A stretch of 64,000 bases of DNA. Origin: Candidatus Margulisiibacteriota bacterium (lineage in GTDB: Bacteria > Margulisbacteria > WOR-1 > O2-12-FULL-45-9 > XYB2-FULL-48-7). Positions 52,464 to 60,786 of the stretch are shown piece by piece (the stretch's first letter is position 1; every line of letters begins with the position of its first letter). The DNA is taken from assembly GCA_041661965.1 (NCBI GenBank), contig JBAZTH010000001.1:434001-498000 (forward strand), given 5' to 3'. The notes under the pieces are model-generated. The model had not been told where the DNA came from, made no database searches, and worked only from the letters and a program-made list of their open reading frames with translations. The position numbers and the translations under genes are program-made.

Positions 52464-53483
52464 ATGCGCCTCTTAGTTACCGGCGGAGCCGGTTTTATCG
52501 GCAGTAATTTTATCCGCTATATTTTGGCCAACTATTCCGAGGTCGAGGTCGTTAATTTCGATAAACTGACCTATGCCGGCAATCTTGAAAATTTATGCGA
52601 TCTGGACCGCGATCCGCGGTATACCTTCGTGAAAGGGGATATTTGCGATCCGGTTGCGGTTGATAAGGCGGTAGCGAAGCTTGGGCCTGGCGGCGTGATC
52701 GTCAATTTTGCCGCCGAGACCCACGTTGACCGCTCGATCGTCGATCCCGGGGCTTTTATCCAGACCGACGTTTACGGCACAATGGTCCTGCTGGAAGCGG
52801 TCCGCAAACATAAAATCGCCCGCTACCTTCATATCTCGACCGATGAGGTTTACGGCAGCCGCGATCGCGGGTCCTTCAATGAGGCGTCGCCGCTGCAGCC
52901 GAATTCTCCTTACGCCGCTTCCAAAGCGGGGGGGGATCTTTTGGTCCGATCGTATTGCCGGACCTACGAGATCCCGGCTCTGATCACCCGGTCGTCGAAT
53001 AATTACGGGCCTTACCAGTACCCGGAAAAACTGATCCCGCTCTTTATCACCAACCTCCTGGAAAAAAAGAAGGTCCCCCTTTACGGCGACGGCAAGAATG
53101 TCCGCGACTGGCTTCATGTCGAAGATAATTGCGCGGCTATCGCTCTGGTCCTCCAAAAAGGAAAGAGCGGCGAGATCTATAATATCGGCGGGGGGAACGA
53201 ACGGCAAAACCTGGAAATTACCGGGCTGATCCTCGAAGCCCTCGATCTCGACCCTAAAAAATGGGTCGAGCCGGTCAAGGATCGTCCCGGCCATGATCGA
53301 CGCTATTCGGTCGATTGCGGGAAGATCAGGCGGCTCGGCTGGCGGCCGGCCAAACCGTTTGAATCCGGCCTCAAAGAGACTATCGACTGGTATCGCGAGA
53401 ACCGCAAATGGTGGAAAAAGATCAGGGACAAACAGCTGGAGTTTAAAAAGTTCTACCAGCAATGGTATCAGAAAAAGAGCTGA
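52464..53483 (+). CDS. rmlB: dTDP-glucose 4,6-dehydratase
   Basis: 339 residues, extended SDR. VTGGAGFIGSNFIRYIL (NAD binding), AAETHVDRSI, HISTDEVYGS with Thr-Asp-Glu, and the catalytic YAASK with Tyr about 151. Converts dTDP-glucose to the 4-keto-6-deoxy sugar. ATG at 52464 has AGGA close by and fits the family; an ORF extension to 52419 inside rmlA is rejected. Confidence 0.95.
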   Translation: MRLLVTGGAGFIGSNFIRYILANYSEVEVVNFDKLTYAGNLENLCDLDRDPRYTFVKGDICDPVAVDKAVAKLGPGGVIVNFAAETHVDRSIVDPGAFIQTDVYGTMVLLEAVRKHKIARYLHISTDEVYGSRDRGSFNEASPLQPNSPYAASKAGGDLLVRSYCRTYEIPALITRSSNNYGPYQYPEKLIPLFITNLLEKKKVPLYGDGKNVRDWLHVEDNCAAIALVLQKGKSGEIYNIGGGNERQNLEITGLILEALDLDPKKWVEPVKDRPGHDRRYSVDCGKIRRLGWRPAKPFESGLKETIDWYRENRKWWKKIRDKQLEFKKFYQQWYQKKS

Positions 53484-53512
53484 ACCGGGGCGGGAGCGGG
53501 CCGAAAAAAATC

Positions 53513-53541
53513 TTTACAATAGTGACGCGATAAGATAAAAT
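53513..53541 (+). promoter_or_regulatory. Promoter of the tRNA-Lys/tRNA-Phe unit
   Basis: TTTACA at 53513-53518 and TAAAAT at 53536-53541, spacer 17, 13 bases before the tRNA-Lys gene. Confidence 0.65.
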
Positions 53542-53554
53542 TGGGATAAGGTTT

Positions 53555-53627
53555 GACCGGCTAGCTCATCAGGTAGAGCACTTGCCTTTTAAGCAAGTGG
53601 TGCTGGGTTCGAGTCCCAGGCCGGTCA
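53555..53627 (+). tRNA. tRNA-Lys (TTT)
   Basis: Acceptor GACCGGC/GCCGGTC, D stem GCTC/GAGC, anticodon stem CTTGC/GCAAG with loop CTTTTAA, T stem CTGGG/CCCAG with loop TTCGAGT, discriminator A. CCA not encoded. Five bases before tRNA-Phe. Confidence 0.95.
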
Positions 53628-53632
53628 TTTGC

Positions 53633-53705
53633 GCCGCGGTAGCTCAGATGGTAGAGCGACGCCCTGAAAAGGCGTGCGTCGGCGGTTCAATTCCGCCCTG
53701 CGGCA
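53633..53705 (+). tRNA. tRNA-Phe (GAA)
   Basis: Acceptor GCCGCGG/CTGCGGC (one G-U pair), anticodon stem ACGCC/GGCGT with loop CTGAAAA, T stem GGCGG/CCGCC with loop TTCAATT, discriminator A. CCA not encoded; a short T run follows. Confidence 0.95.
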
Positions 53706-53738
53706 TTTTTCCATAACTCCGAAAGAGAGGCGATATTG

Positions 53739-54233
53739 ATGGCAATGGCACTAGCAGAAGTTTTGTCAGCTGGTCCGAGCTACTCGCTCTGGAACTCGAT
53801 GTACCTGGCAGCTTCAATAGCGGCGATCGCGGCGGCGACTTTCTCGGCCGTCAAAGGTTTCCATCTTTATCGGCGCGGCCGGATCGCCAATCAGCTGATC
53901 GATTGCGCTCCGGCCCTTGAAGAGATCGAGAACAATGAAGAGATCGAAAAACTTATTTTTCTGGTCAATGAGCTCAAACGGGACAAGGAACGCTTGATCT
54001 GGCGGAATCAAGAGCTGCAATGCCAGCTTCAGGCGGCCGAAGAAATAAAACGATCGGAGGAAACGCTCCGCCGGAGCCATGATCTTCTGTCGCGGGAGAT
54101 CGACAAACACAAGAATGAGAATGCTCAGCTGCGCTCCCGAGCATCGGTTAAATTAATAAGCGCCAGCAGCAAGCGTTTTAAAGTCACGAAAAAGGAGGAC
54201 CGAAAACCAAGAGTTTCAAAAAAAGGGCAATGA
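53739..54233 (+). CDS. Membrane-anchored coiled-coil protein
   Basis: 164 residues: an N-terminal membrane segment (about 18-40, MYLAASIAAIAAATFSAV) and a long cytoplasmic coiled coil (about 60-135; LIFLVNELKRDKERLIW, EEIKRSEETLRRSHDLL), then a basic tail. No family recognised. The ATG at 53739 is chosen because GAGAGG at 53725-53730 is eight bases upstream. It overlaps the next gene by four bases (ATGA). Confidence 0.6.
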   Translation: MAMALAEVLSAGPSYSLWNSMYLAASIAAIAAATFSAVKGFHLYRRGRIANQLIDCAPALEEIENNEEIEKLIFLVNELKRDKERLIWRNQELQCQLQAAEEIKRSEETLRRSHDLLSREIDKHKNENAQLRSRASVKLISASSKRFKVTKKEDRKPRVSKKGQ

Positions 54234-54877
54234 TAAAACAAGGTTTTCGTTTCATCGGTCTCGTTTTTTTTCTTATTGGATTAATGGCGGTGGCGGAAGC
54301 GGAATTGTCGTTCTACATGATCGACAATTTTGAAACAGGTAAGTTTGATAAGTGGTATAAATTTGGCGGCATGGCAACCCGGGTGGTGGAAAACGGGACC
54401 TCGGAAGTCAAGGACACCATCACCGAATCGTGCGGCGATTATTCGCTGGACCTTAAGGGTAATTCGACCAATTACTACGTCGGCGGCATCGGGATCGATC
54501 TTAACGTCGATGCGACCACTTTTACCCGGCTGCAGGTCGATGTTTACGGCCTGACCGGTGAAGGAAAGATCAAGATCGAATTGTTTGATGATGATAACGG
54601 CAACTATGTTCTGGAACAGGATTCGGCCAAGGATTGGATTCCGATGAAAGACGATAAATGGGTCGCCGAAGTTCCGGTCCTGGGGAAAGGGTTTACGAGA
54701 GTCTCGATCCCCTTCTCCGCTTTCCGTTTGGATAATTCCGGCGCCGGCGACGGCCTCTGGAACCCAAACCAGTTGGACGGGTCGGGCGGACTGCTGAAGA
54801 TCCAGATGATCATGCTGACCAATCAGCCCAAGGGGGAGATTGAGGCGCGGATCGACAACATTCTGCTGACCTATTAA
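54230..54877 (+). CDS. Secreted beta-sandwich (CBM11/CIA30-like) protein
   Basis: 215 residues with a signal peptide (cleavage near AVAEA, about 25). The mature part looks like a jelly-roll domain: YMIDNFETGKFDKWYKFGG at the start, SLDLKGNSTNYYVGGIGIDL, FTRLQVDVYGLTGEGKIKIELFDDDNG in pieces, and an IDNILLTY end strand. Such domains bind sugars or proteins. Periplasmic or surface-exposed, partner unknown. Confidence 0.65.
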   Translation: MIKQGFRFIGLVFFLIGLMAVAEAELSFYMIDNFETGKFDKWYKFGGMATRVVENGTSEVKDTITESCGDYSLDLKGNSTNYYVGGIGIDLNVDATTFTRLQVDVYGLTGEGKIKIELFDDDNGNYVLEQDSAKDWIPMKDDKWVAEVPVLGKGFTRVSIPFSAFRLDNSGAGDGLWNPNQLDGSGGLLKIQMIMLTNQPKGEIEARIDNILLTY

Positions 54878-54921
54878 AAAAGATGAATAAATTAACTTCG
54901 ATTAATAAGGGGGGTGCTTGA

Positions 54922-56370
54922 ATGAAAAAAGCCTGGCTGGTGCTTCTTATCTGCGTTCTCGCGATCGGAGCCGCTTTTGGCGAAGTTTCAGGCGACCGGG
55001 AAAATATCAGTCTTAAAGCCGGACCGACCGAGCCGGGCGAAGGTCTTTCCCTGGTTTGGATCGAAGCGATCGTTTATCCTAAAACAGTTAAAGGCGAAAA
55101 AGTCATCTCCCTTGGCATCCGGACCGCCTCCCGCGTCAAAGAAGTTTCGGCCAGCTTTGATTTTTCAGCCAACCCGATCCCGCTTTCGACCAACGACAAT
55201 ATGTCCTGGAGCACCACTTATGCCTTGCCGGACACCGCGACCGTCGGAGTTCATGTCGTTCGCTATAAAGTCATTGGTAAAAACGGCGGGGCGATCCAAA
55301 GAACGGTTGAATTTTTCATTGAGAAACAGGGGTGGCTGCCGCGCAACGTGTCGTTCGTGACCACCGGCGAAAAAGTGAAGACTTCCGGTTGGCCGTTGAC
55401 CGTGACCGCAACCTGCACCGCGCTTTCCGGCACCTCGACCCGCCAGCTGCAGACCGGTTCGATCCTGATCGGGATCTCCAAAGTTCCCTGGTATAAGGTC
55501 ATGTTTGACGATGGACGAGAAGGGTGGGTTTCGGCCACGTACGTAAAAGAGCCGACCGAAGATTATTTCTACATGGGGTACCGCGCCTATCAGGCGCGGA
55601 AGTACGCTTCCGCCGCGAAATACTATCGCGACGCGGTCACTATCAATCCGCAGCTGGTCAAAGGCTATGTCTGGCTGGCCAAGAGCTATATGGCGTCTGG
55701 CGACCTTGCTTCGGCATCCGATGCCGTTAAGCAATCGCTGCAGCTTAGTCCGCGCGATATCGATTGCCGGGTCGTCGCGAATGCCCTGGCGAAACGTTAT
55801 TTGGCGCTGGCCAATACCCGCTATCGCGAGAAGAAATACCACGAAGCGGTCGCCGCTTACCGTGACGCTCTGGCCCTCGATCCCAATTCGGCCAAAGCCT
55901 GGGTCGACCTGGGAGAGAGCCTGCTCAAACTCGGTTTGGATCGCGAAGCCAAAGATGCCTGGCGCGAAGGACTGCGTTACGATCCGCAGAATTCCCAGCT
56001 CTTGGCCGCTTTGAAGATCAAGGGGGTCGATCTGACGGTCTTAAGAAGCGATGACGACGTTAAGGCGAAAAACTCGGTCTCTTCTCTGGTCGCGGAAGAT
56101 TCGCTCCGTCTGGTCAAGGGTGAGCGGACCAGCAAGGGAACGAAGATCGAATCGGCCATCAAATCGGTGATCAGCCTGACCAAATCGATCGGAACCCCGA
56201 TCGCCGAACGGGGCTGGAAGATCAAGCGGCAAGGTGAAAAGTTTTTGGTCAGTTACCTCTGCGAGCAGGGAGGCGGCGGGGCCGAGTCGTTCGACTGGAT
56301 GGTTGATGTTGATACCAAACGGGTCGTCCCGCACAATGACAACGCCAGGCTCTTAATGAGTCGCTGGTAG
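54922..56370 (+). CDS. Secreted SH3-like and TPR repeat protein
   Basis: 482 residues. Signal peptide (about 1-20). An Ig-like region at about 35-135; a bacterial SH3-like segment at about 150-212 (TGSILIGISKVPWYKVMFDDGREGWVSATYV in pieces). Four TPR motifs at about 215-365 (YMGYRAYQARKYASAAKYY, WLAKSYMASGDLASASDAV, YREKKYHEAVAAYRDALALDP, WVDLGESLLKLGLDREAKDA) and a C-terminal domain. A cell-wall-binding scaffold in the periplasm is the likely role. Shine-Dalgarno GGGGGG before the ATG. It ends 21 bases before tRNA-Thr(CGT). Confidence 0.75.
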   Translation: MKKAWLVLLICVLAIGAAFGEVSGDRENISLKAGPTEPGEGLSLVWIEAIVYPKTVKGEKVISLGIRTASRVKEVSASFDFSANPIPLSTNDNMSWSTTYALPDTATVGVHVVRYKVIGKNGGAIQRTVEFFIEKQGWLPRNVSFVTTGEKVKTSGWPLTVTATCTALSGTSTRQLQTGSILIGISKVPWYKVMFDDGREGWVSATYVKEPTEDYFYMGYRAYQARKYASAAKYYRDAVTINPQLVKGYVWLAKSYMASGDLASASDAVKQSLQLSPRDIDCRVVANALAKRYLALANTRYREKKYHEAVAAYRDALALDPNSAKAWVDLGESLLKLGLDREAKDAWREGLRYDPQNSQLLAALKIKGVDLTVLRSDDDVKAKNSVSSLVAEDSLRLVKGERTSKGTKIESAIKSVISLTKSIGTPIAERGWKIKRQGEKFLVSYLCEQGGGGAESFDWMVDVDTKRVVPHNDNARLLMSRW

Positions 56371-56391
56371 ATCAAGCCTGGCTCAAATGCT

Positions 56392-56464
56392 GCCGACGTA
56401 GCTCAGTTGGTAGAGCGGCGCATTCGTAATGCGCAGGTCGCCAGTTCGATCCTGGCCGTCGGCT
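56392..56464 (+). tRNA. tRNA-Thr (CGT)
   Basis: Acceptor GCCGACG/CGTCGGC, D stem GCTC/GAGC, anticodon stem GCGCA/TGCGC with loop TTCGTAA, T stem GCCAG/CTGGC with loop TTCGATC, discriminator T. Outside the anticodon arm it is identical to the tRNA-Thr(TGT) at 56879. CCA not encoded. Confidence 0.93.
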
Positions 56465-56473
56465 AAACATCAT

Positions 56474-56923
56474 ATGGGAATAACTAAGGACAAAGGCAAT
56501 TTGGCTGAGATTAAAGTCGCCGCTTTTCTTGTTGAAAGAGGTTTTAATGTTTTGGTTCCATGGGGTGAAAACCATCGTTATGACTTAGTCGCTGAAAAGG
56601 ACAATTCATTTCTTAGAATCCAAGTAAAATTTGTTTCACCCAGAAGAGGTTGCTTAACTGTTCCTTTAAGAAGTGCGAATAATTGGAAAGCAGTAAAATA
56701 CAGCAAGAAAGAAATTGATCTTATTGCGGCGTACAATCCGGAAAACGAAAAGATGTATTTTATTCCACTTGAATTGTTTGAAAATACTGCCACAATAAAC
56801 CTGAGGCTTTCAAGCTCAAAAAACAACCAGAAGCGAGGAGTCATTCCGGCGGAAAAATACGAAAACAATGTCTGTTTTGCCGACGTAGCTCAGTTGGTAG
56901 AGCGAGCGATTTGTAATCGCTAG
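56474..56923 (+). CDS. PD-(D/E)XK homing-type endonuclease between two tRNA-Thr genes
   Basis: 149 residues from ATG 56474, ten bases after tRNA-Thr(CGT). The N-terminal part matches the I-Ssp6803I-like PD-(D/E)XK group: E12 in KGNLAEIKVAAFLVERGF, D37 in HRYDLV, and Q50-x-K52 in FLRIQVKF, the E/D/Q/K set known for I-Ssp6803I, an enzyme carried by a tRNA intron. The reading frame runs into tRNA-Thr(TGT): the last 15 residues (ADVAQLVERAICNR) are tRNA-encoded and the stop is TAG in the tRNA. Counted GC is 37% (150 of 405) before the tRNA, well below the neighbours. Probably transferred. Confidence 0.85.
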   Translation: MGITKDKGNLAEIKVAAFLVERGFNVLVPWGENHRYDLVAEKDNSFLRIQVKFVSPRRGCLTVPLRSANNWKAVKYSKKEIDLIAAYNPENEKMYFIPLELFENTATINLRLSSSKNNQKRGVIPAEKYENNVCFADVAQLVERAICNR

Positions 56924-56951
56924 GTCGCCAGTTCGATCCTGGCCGTCGGCT
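56879..56951 (+). tRNA. tRNA-Thr (TGT)
   Basis: Acceptor GCCGACG/CGTCGGC, anticodon stem AGCGA/TCGCT with loop TTTGTAA, T stem GCCAG/CTGGC, discriminator T. Differs from tRNA-Thr(CGT) only in the anticodon arm. Its first 45 bases also encode the end of the endonuclease. Confidence 0.93.
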
Positions 56952-56958
56952 TATTCTT

Positions 56959-58107
56959 ATGAAAAATATTTTATTTCTCGAGCAATTCTCTTCCCTGGGC
57001 GGCGGCCAAAGGATGCTCTTGCAGCTGCTCAAAGGTCTCGACCGTTCAACCTTTAATCCCTCCGTAATCATCCCGGCCGAAGGGGAATTAACCAAAGAAT
57101 TAACCAAGCTCGGCGTTAAATATTATTGTTTGCCGATGGCGACCCTGACTCTTGGCCGGAAAAATATCTTTGATCTTATCAGTTATTTTTATAATTCCAT
57201 TTTTCTGGCGATTGCCGCCGTTAAAATAATTCGGCGCGAAAAGATTGACCTGCTTTACGCCAAAGCTCCCCGGACCTTTCTCTGGGGGACCCTGGCCGCC
57301 AAAATTTGCCGCCGGCCGATCGTTTGGCAATTGCATTCGATCTTTCGTGGCTTGGAATTGAAAGCTGCTTTGCTGGCCGCAAAATTAGGCGCGGCTCGTT
57401 TGATCGCCGATTCGTTGGCCGCCGCCGCTCCTTTTAAAGCTTTGCAGCCCAAGGTTCGGGTCGTTTATAACGGGATCGAAACGGCGCTCTATACCGTTCC
57501 CCAGGACAAGGCTTTGGCCAAGGCCGATTGGCAGTTGACTAGCGGCCAGCCGATGTTCGGTTACGTTGGACGGATCACCCGGCTTAAGGGGCTGACCGAC
57601 TATATTGAAGCGGCGGCCGAAGTCGCGAAAGCCGTTCCGGACGCGGTCTTTTTTATTGTCGGGCGGGTGATGTTCGGCGGAGCGGCGGAAGAGGCTTACT
57701 TTGATTCCTTAAAGAAGCTGATCGAAAAATTGGGGCTGACCGGGAGGGTCAAGTTCCTGGGCTTTGTTGCTGATCTGCCGCGTTTCTATGCCGCCTTGGA
57801 CTCATTGGTTCTGCCGTCGATCGAACCGGAAGCGGGGCCCCTGGTCGTCCTGGAAGCGATGGCGGCGGGCAAGGTCGTGATCACGACCGACAACGGCGGT
57901 CAGGCGGAGGTCATTACCGATGGTGAGTCAGGTTATTTATATCAGGCTGGCGATCGGCAAAAGCTGGCGGCCAAGATGATCGAGGCCTGTACCGATCAGG
58001 AAAAAAGCCGGCGGCTTGGCGAAGCGGCCAGAGCCAAAGCGCTCCGCGATCATAACCTGGAGCAATACCGGGCCAATATCCTGCGCGTCCTGCGGGAAGT
58101 TATTTAG
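56959..58107 (+). CDS. Glycosyltransferase family 4 (GT-B fold)
   Basis: 382 residues. N-terminal LEQFSSLGGGQRMLLQLLKGL and C-terminal GYVGRITRLKGLTDYIEAA, then the GT4 signature LPSIEPEAGPLVVLEAMAAGKVVITTDNGG in pieces, with the E-x7-E catalytic pair. It uses a nucleotide sugar to extend a surface glycan. First gene of the polysaccharide region, right after tRNA-Thr; its end overlaps the facing gene by eight bases. Confidence 0.87.
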   Translation: MKNILFLEQFSSLGGGQRMLLQLLKGLDRSTFNPSVIIPAEGELTKELTKLGVKYYCLPMATLTLGRKNIFDLISYFYNSIFLAIAAVKIIRREKIDLLYAKAPRTFLWGTLAAKICRRPIVWQLHSIFRGLELKAALLAAKLGAARLIADSLAAAAPFKALQPKVRVVYNGIETALYTVPQDKALAKADWQLTSGQPMFGYVGRITRLKGLTDYIEAAAEVAKAVPDAVFFIVGRVMFGGAAEEAYFDSLKKLIEKLGLTGRVKFLGFVADLPRFYAALDSLVLPSIEPEAGPLVVLEAMAAGKVVITTDNGGQAEVITDGESGYLYQAGDRQKLAAKMIEACTDQEKSRRLGEAARAKALRDHNLEQYRANILRVLREVI

Positions 58108-59539
58108 ATTTTTTCGCAGCAATAACGGCTGGTTCAGGCGCGGCCAGGATTGCCGTTATAATCAAGGCGGAATAGAAGAGGACAAAAGGGACTTGATACA
58201 TCATTAAGCGGTTGACCAACGTTCCATCCACTAAATATTGATACGACCCCGGATTGCTGAAAGAATAAGTTATCATCGCCAGGTTTATCACGATCAGTAG
58301 ACAGCCGTATTTTAAATAGCTTTGCCAGAGGAGCCGGCCGCCGAGGACCGTCGCCACGATAAAAATGAACCAGAGGATTTGCCAGTCAGCATAAGTGAAC
58401 ATTCTCCTCCCCAGATGATAAAAGAGATCGCCGAGCGCCGGATTAGCGGCCGCCGCCGCGGTTCCTGCGGCCAATGGCGTGCCGGGGGTCGCGGCCGGAG
58501 CGAGTCTGGCGGTCAGGCTGGTGAACATACTGTAGAGAAAATTATTTTTAGAAAAGAACCAGGGGGCGGAAATGAGCAGGGAAAGAGCGAACCCGATCAG
58601 GGCGGTTTTTGTTTCCTTCGGCTTTTCGAACATTAAATAAAGGACCAACACAATCACGCTCGCTCCCCAGAGCGGGATCCCCGATTGTTTTACGAAATTG
58701 CCGATCCCAAAAAACAAAGCCGACGAATAAAGCCAGGCGGCTTTGTTATCTTTAAACCAGGAGAGGAGATATATTGCCCCGGCCGAATAATAAAAGGTCT
58801 GCATCAGGTCGGAATAGGCGTTGCCGGCGTGCAGAATGATCAAGGGGAACGAAGTCAGCAGAAAAGTAAAGATCAAAGCGTTAAGCCGTGAAGCTTGGGC
58901 TCGCAGACGAAAGTAGAAAATAAAGAGCAGAGACGTGAAACAGAGCGGGAAAATGATTTTTCCCAGGGCGTCGTTCCAGTACCCCAGTCCCATATAGATC
59001 CAGGCCTGGGCGAGCGGGTTAAGGTAAGGGTGGGGACCGGCGACGGTCCTGGCCTGTTCGGTGACCTGTCCGGTGGCAAGGATGATCTTGGCGATCGTTC
59101 CCTGGCGCCACATGGCGTCAAATTCGATTGTTGGCTTGACCAGGGCGTCAAAAAAGACGTAAACGATCGTCAGGCCGATCATCAGGACCAGGGTCTTTTC
59201 CAGATAGAAGCGCCAATCCAAAACTTTAGCCGGCGCGGTCAGGCTTTTAATAAAAGAGGGGAGGCTTTTCAGGCCGAAGACGGTCCGCTTGCCGGCGATC
59301 ACGAAGGCCAGGAGGAGCCCGGTCAGCAGGACGGTCGGGAACAGGACCGAGCGGAGGTTTAATTTTACCCCCAAGATCGAGAGGAGATACATTTCGATCC
59401 CCAAAAGACCGATCCCAAAGCCCCAGGCGAGGGCGGCCCGCTCCAGAAAAGGGACCTTTTCTTTGTAGAGCAGGGCGACAACGCTGTAACCGAGCAGGAA
59501 CGGGATCAGGATGGTCAGAATTAGATTGAAATTTACCAT
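58100..59539 (-). CDS. Polytopic GT-C-type membrane glycosyltransferase (putative)
   Basis: 479 residues with about 12 hydrophobic segments. The acidic motif in the first large loop (TIEFDAMWRQGTIAKIILATG, around D130) and LHAGNAYSDLMQTFYYSAG resemble GT39/ArnT-like enzymes that use polyprenyl-linked sugars outside the inner membrane. The match is by layout and motif style, so moderate. Shares one base with the upstream gene (TAATG). Confidence 0.6.
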   Translation of the reverse strand: MVNFNLILTILIPFLLGYSVVALLYKEKVPFLERAALAWGFGIGLLGIEMYLLSILGVKLNLRSVLFPTVLLTGLLLAFVIAGKRTVFGLKSLPSFIKSLTAPAKVLDWRFYLEKTLVLMIGLTIVYVFFDALVKPTIEFDAMWRQGTIAKIILATGQVTEQARTVAGPHPYLNPLAQAWIYMGLGYWNDALGKIIFPLCFTSLLFIFYFRLRAQASRLNALIFTFLLTSFPLIILHAGNAYSDLMQTFYYSAGAIYLLSWFKDNKAAWLYSSALFFGIGNFVKQSGIPLWGASVIVLVLYLMFEKPKETKTALIGFALSLLISAPWFFSKNNFLYSMFTSLTARLAPAATPGTPLAAGTAAAAANPALGDLFYHLGRRMFTYADWQILWFIFIVATVLGGRLLWQSYLKYGCLLIVINLAMITYSFSNPGSYQYLVDGTLVNRLMMYQVPFVLFYSALIITAILAAPEPAVIAAKKSK

Positions 59540-60567
59540 TATTTCTTCCCTTTGACGATGAATTTATTGTTGTCGAGCCGGGCAAAGACCGGCAGTCCTT
59601 GGAGCTGTTTGAGTTGGTCGGGAGTCGGAAAAAAGACTAGCAGGTAGTCCGGTTTTTGCGAAGTATCCCCGGCGTAAATATGCGGCACCAGGAAAAGCCG
59701 GGCGGCCAGATCTGATGAGGGGATCGATGAATAAAGAGCGAAATAAACCGGCGATTTTGGCAGTTTTTGCGCGGCAAACTTTAAGAAAGCGTAATAATCC
59801 TGCCCGTACGCTTCGGCGTGTTTTTGTTCCAGGTTCTTCCCGTAATACTTTTGATAGTTGATCTTAAAGAGGTTGGAGAAATTGTAATCGGAATTAATGG
59901 TCAACATGATCCAGGCGGCCAGGATCGCGATGAAAGCCGCTTTGGTCGCGCGGAGAAGTGGCCGATCGAGGTCCGATAATGTCCGGGGCTTGACCCTGAT
60001 CAGGTTCGCGATCAGGACCCAGGCAAAGACCAGGCCGATCAGCCAGTAACAGTAAACATTGATTGAAGTGTTGAAGATCGGACTGCTGTGGGTGACGTTG
60101 ATCGAAAAGCCGGTCTGGGCCCGGCCTTTAGGTCCCCAGAATTCCTGCCAGCCGGAAGCGATAGTGGTCAGGAGGTTTCCCGGCCCGGCAGTGCCGCTTA
60201 ACACCGTAAAGTCTCCCTGACCGTCGGGGACGACGAGCAGTTTCCTGATCCAGCCGATCCAGGCAGGATTTTGCGAGGCGACGTTAAAATAGTAGCTCTT
60301 TTCTCCCGGTTTGACCGAGAACCAGATGCTTTTTTGCTGATCGAACCGCTGGTCGTAGGAGGTGACCCAGTACAGCCGGGCTAATTCCGGGTGGCCGGTC
60401 TTGATCTTTAAAATTACAGTCGAATTAGCCTGTGAGTCGATCATCATAACCGGACTTTCCGTGACATTCTGATTTTTTTGGAAGGGGAGGTTGATCTCTT
60501 CGGCAAAAGCTGAAAAAGCAGTTGTTAATGTAAACAAAACTAAGATGAACCACAATCGAAAATTCAT
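59539..60567 (-). CDS. Membrane protein of unknown function, partner of the GT-C protein
   Basis: 342 residues: signal peptide/TM at about 1-22, a periplasmic beta-rich part (about 25-165; NSTVILKIKTGHPELARLYW), TM segments at about 172-190 and 212-230, and a C-terminal soluble part ending PVFARLDNNKFIVKGKK. No family recognised. It is translationally coupled to the GT-C gene. Minus-strand promoter TTGGCA (60607-60602) and TATAAT (60584-60579), spacer 17. Confidence 0.55.
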   Translation of the reverse strand: MNFRLWFILVLFTLTTAFSAFAEEINLPFQKNQNVTESPVMMIDSQANSTVILKIKTGHPELARLYWVTSYDQRFDQQKSIWFSVKPGEKSYYFNVASQNPAWIGWIRKLLVVPDGQGDFTVLSGTAGPGNLLTTIASGWQEFWGPKGRAQTGFSINVTHSSPIFNTSINVYCYWLIGLVFAWVLIANLIRVKPRTLSDLDRPLLRATKAAFIAILAAWIMLTINSDYNFSNLFKINYQKYYGKNLEQKHAEAYGQDYYAFLKFAAQKLPKSPVYFALYSSIPSSDLAARLFLVPHIYAGDTSQKPDYLLVFFPTPDQLKQLQGLPVFARLDNNKFIVKGKK

Positions 60568-60578
60568 TTCTCCGCTAA

Positions 60579-60659
60579 ATTATACAGCATTCTTTAGTTG
60601 TTGCCAAATATCCATTGGGAGGCGCGTTATTTGACAAACTAAAACGCAAATGCCATAAT
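60579..60659. promoter_or_regulatory. Divergent promoters in the 219-base polysaccharide spacer
   Basis: Minus: TTGGCA at 60607-60602, TATAAT at 60584-60579, 11 bases before the ATG, with GGAG close to it. Plus: TTGACA at 60631-60636, CATAAT at 60654-60659, spacer 17, giving a leader of about 120 bases before the wza-like gene, in which I see no riboswitch or ops-like element. Confidence 0.7.
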
Positions 60660-60786
60660 TAACTGCAGTTTTGTTTTTAGCTTTCCTGCTACATTTCTCC
60701 GCATTTAATTACAAAATGGGAGTGTTTGTAGGTTGATTTCTTATGGATAAAAATTCATTAGCTTATTCGAGAGAGGGAGGCCGCAA

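Noticed and set aside
53555..53705. A third tRNA/nuclease cassette at the tRNA-Lys/tRNA-Phe pair
   Set aside because: The two tRNAs are of different type, five bases apart, with no ORF between them: an ordinary tRNA operon.
56429..56473. Upstream extension of the PD-(D/E)XK ORF into tRNA-Thr(CGT)
   Set aside because: The added residues are only the translated 3' half of the tRNA; the nuclease domain begins at ATG 56474.
60660..60786. Riboswitch or ops/JUMPstart element in the 120-base leader of the wza-like gene
   Set aside because: I found no GGCGGTAGC-like ops motif and no convincing conserved aptamer fold; only an AT-rich leader with a normal ribosome-binding site.
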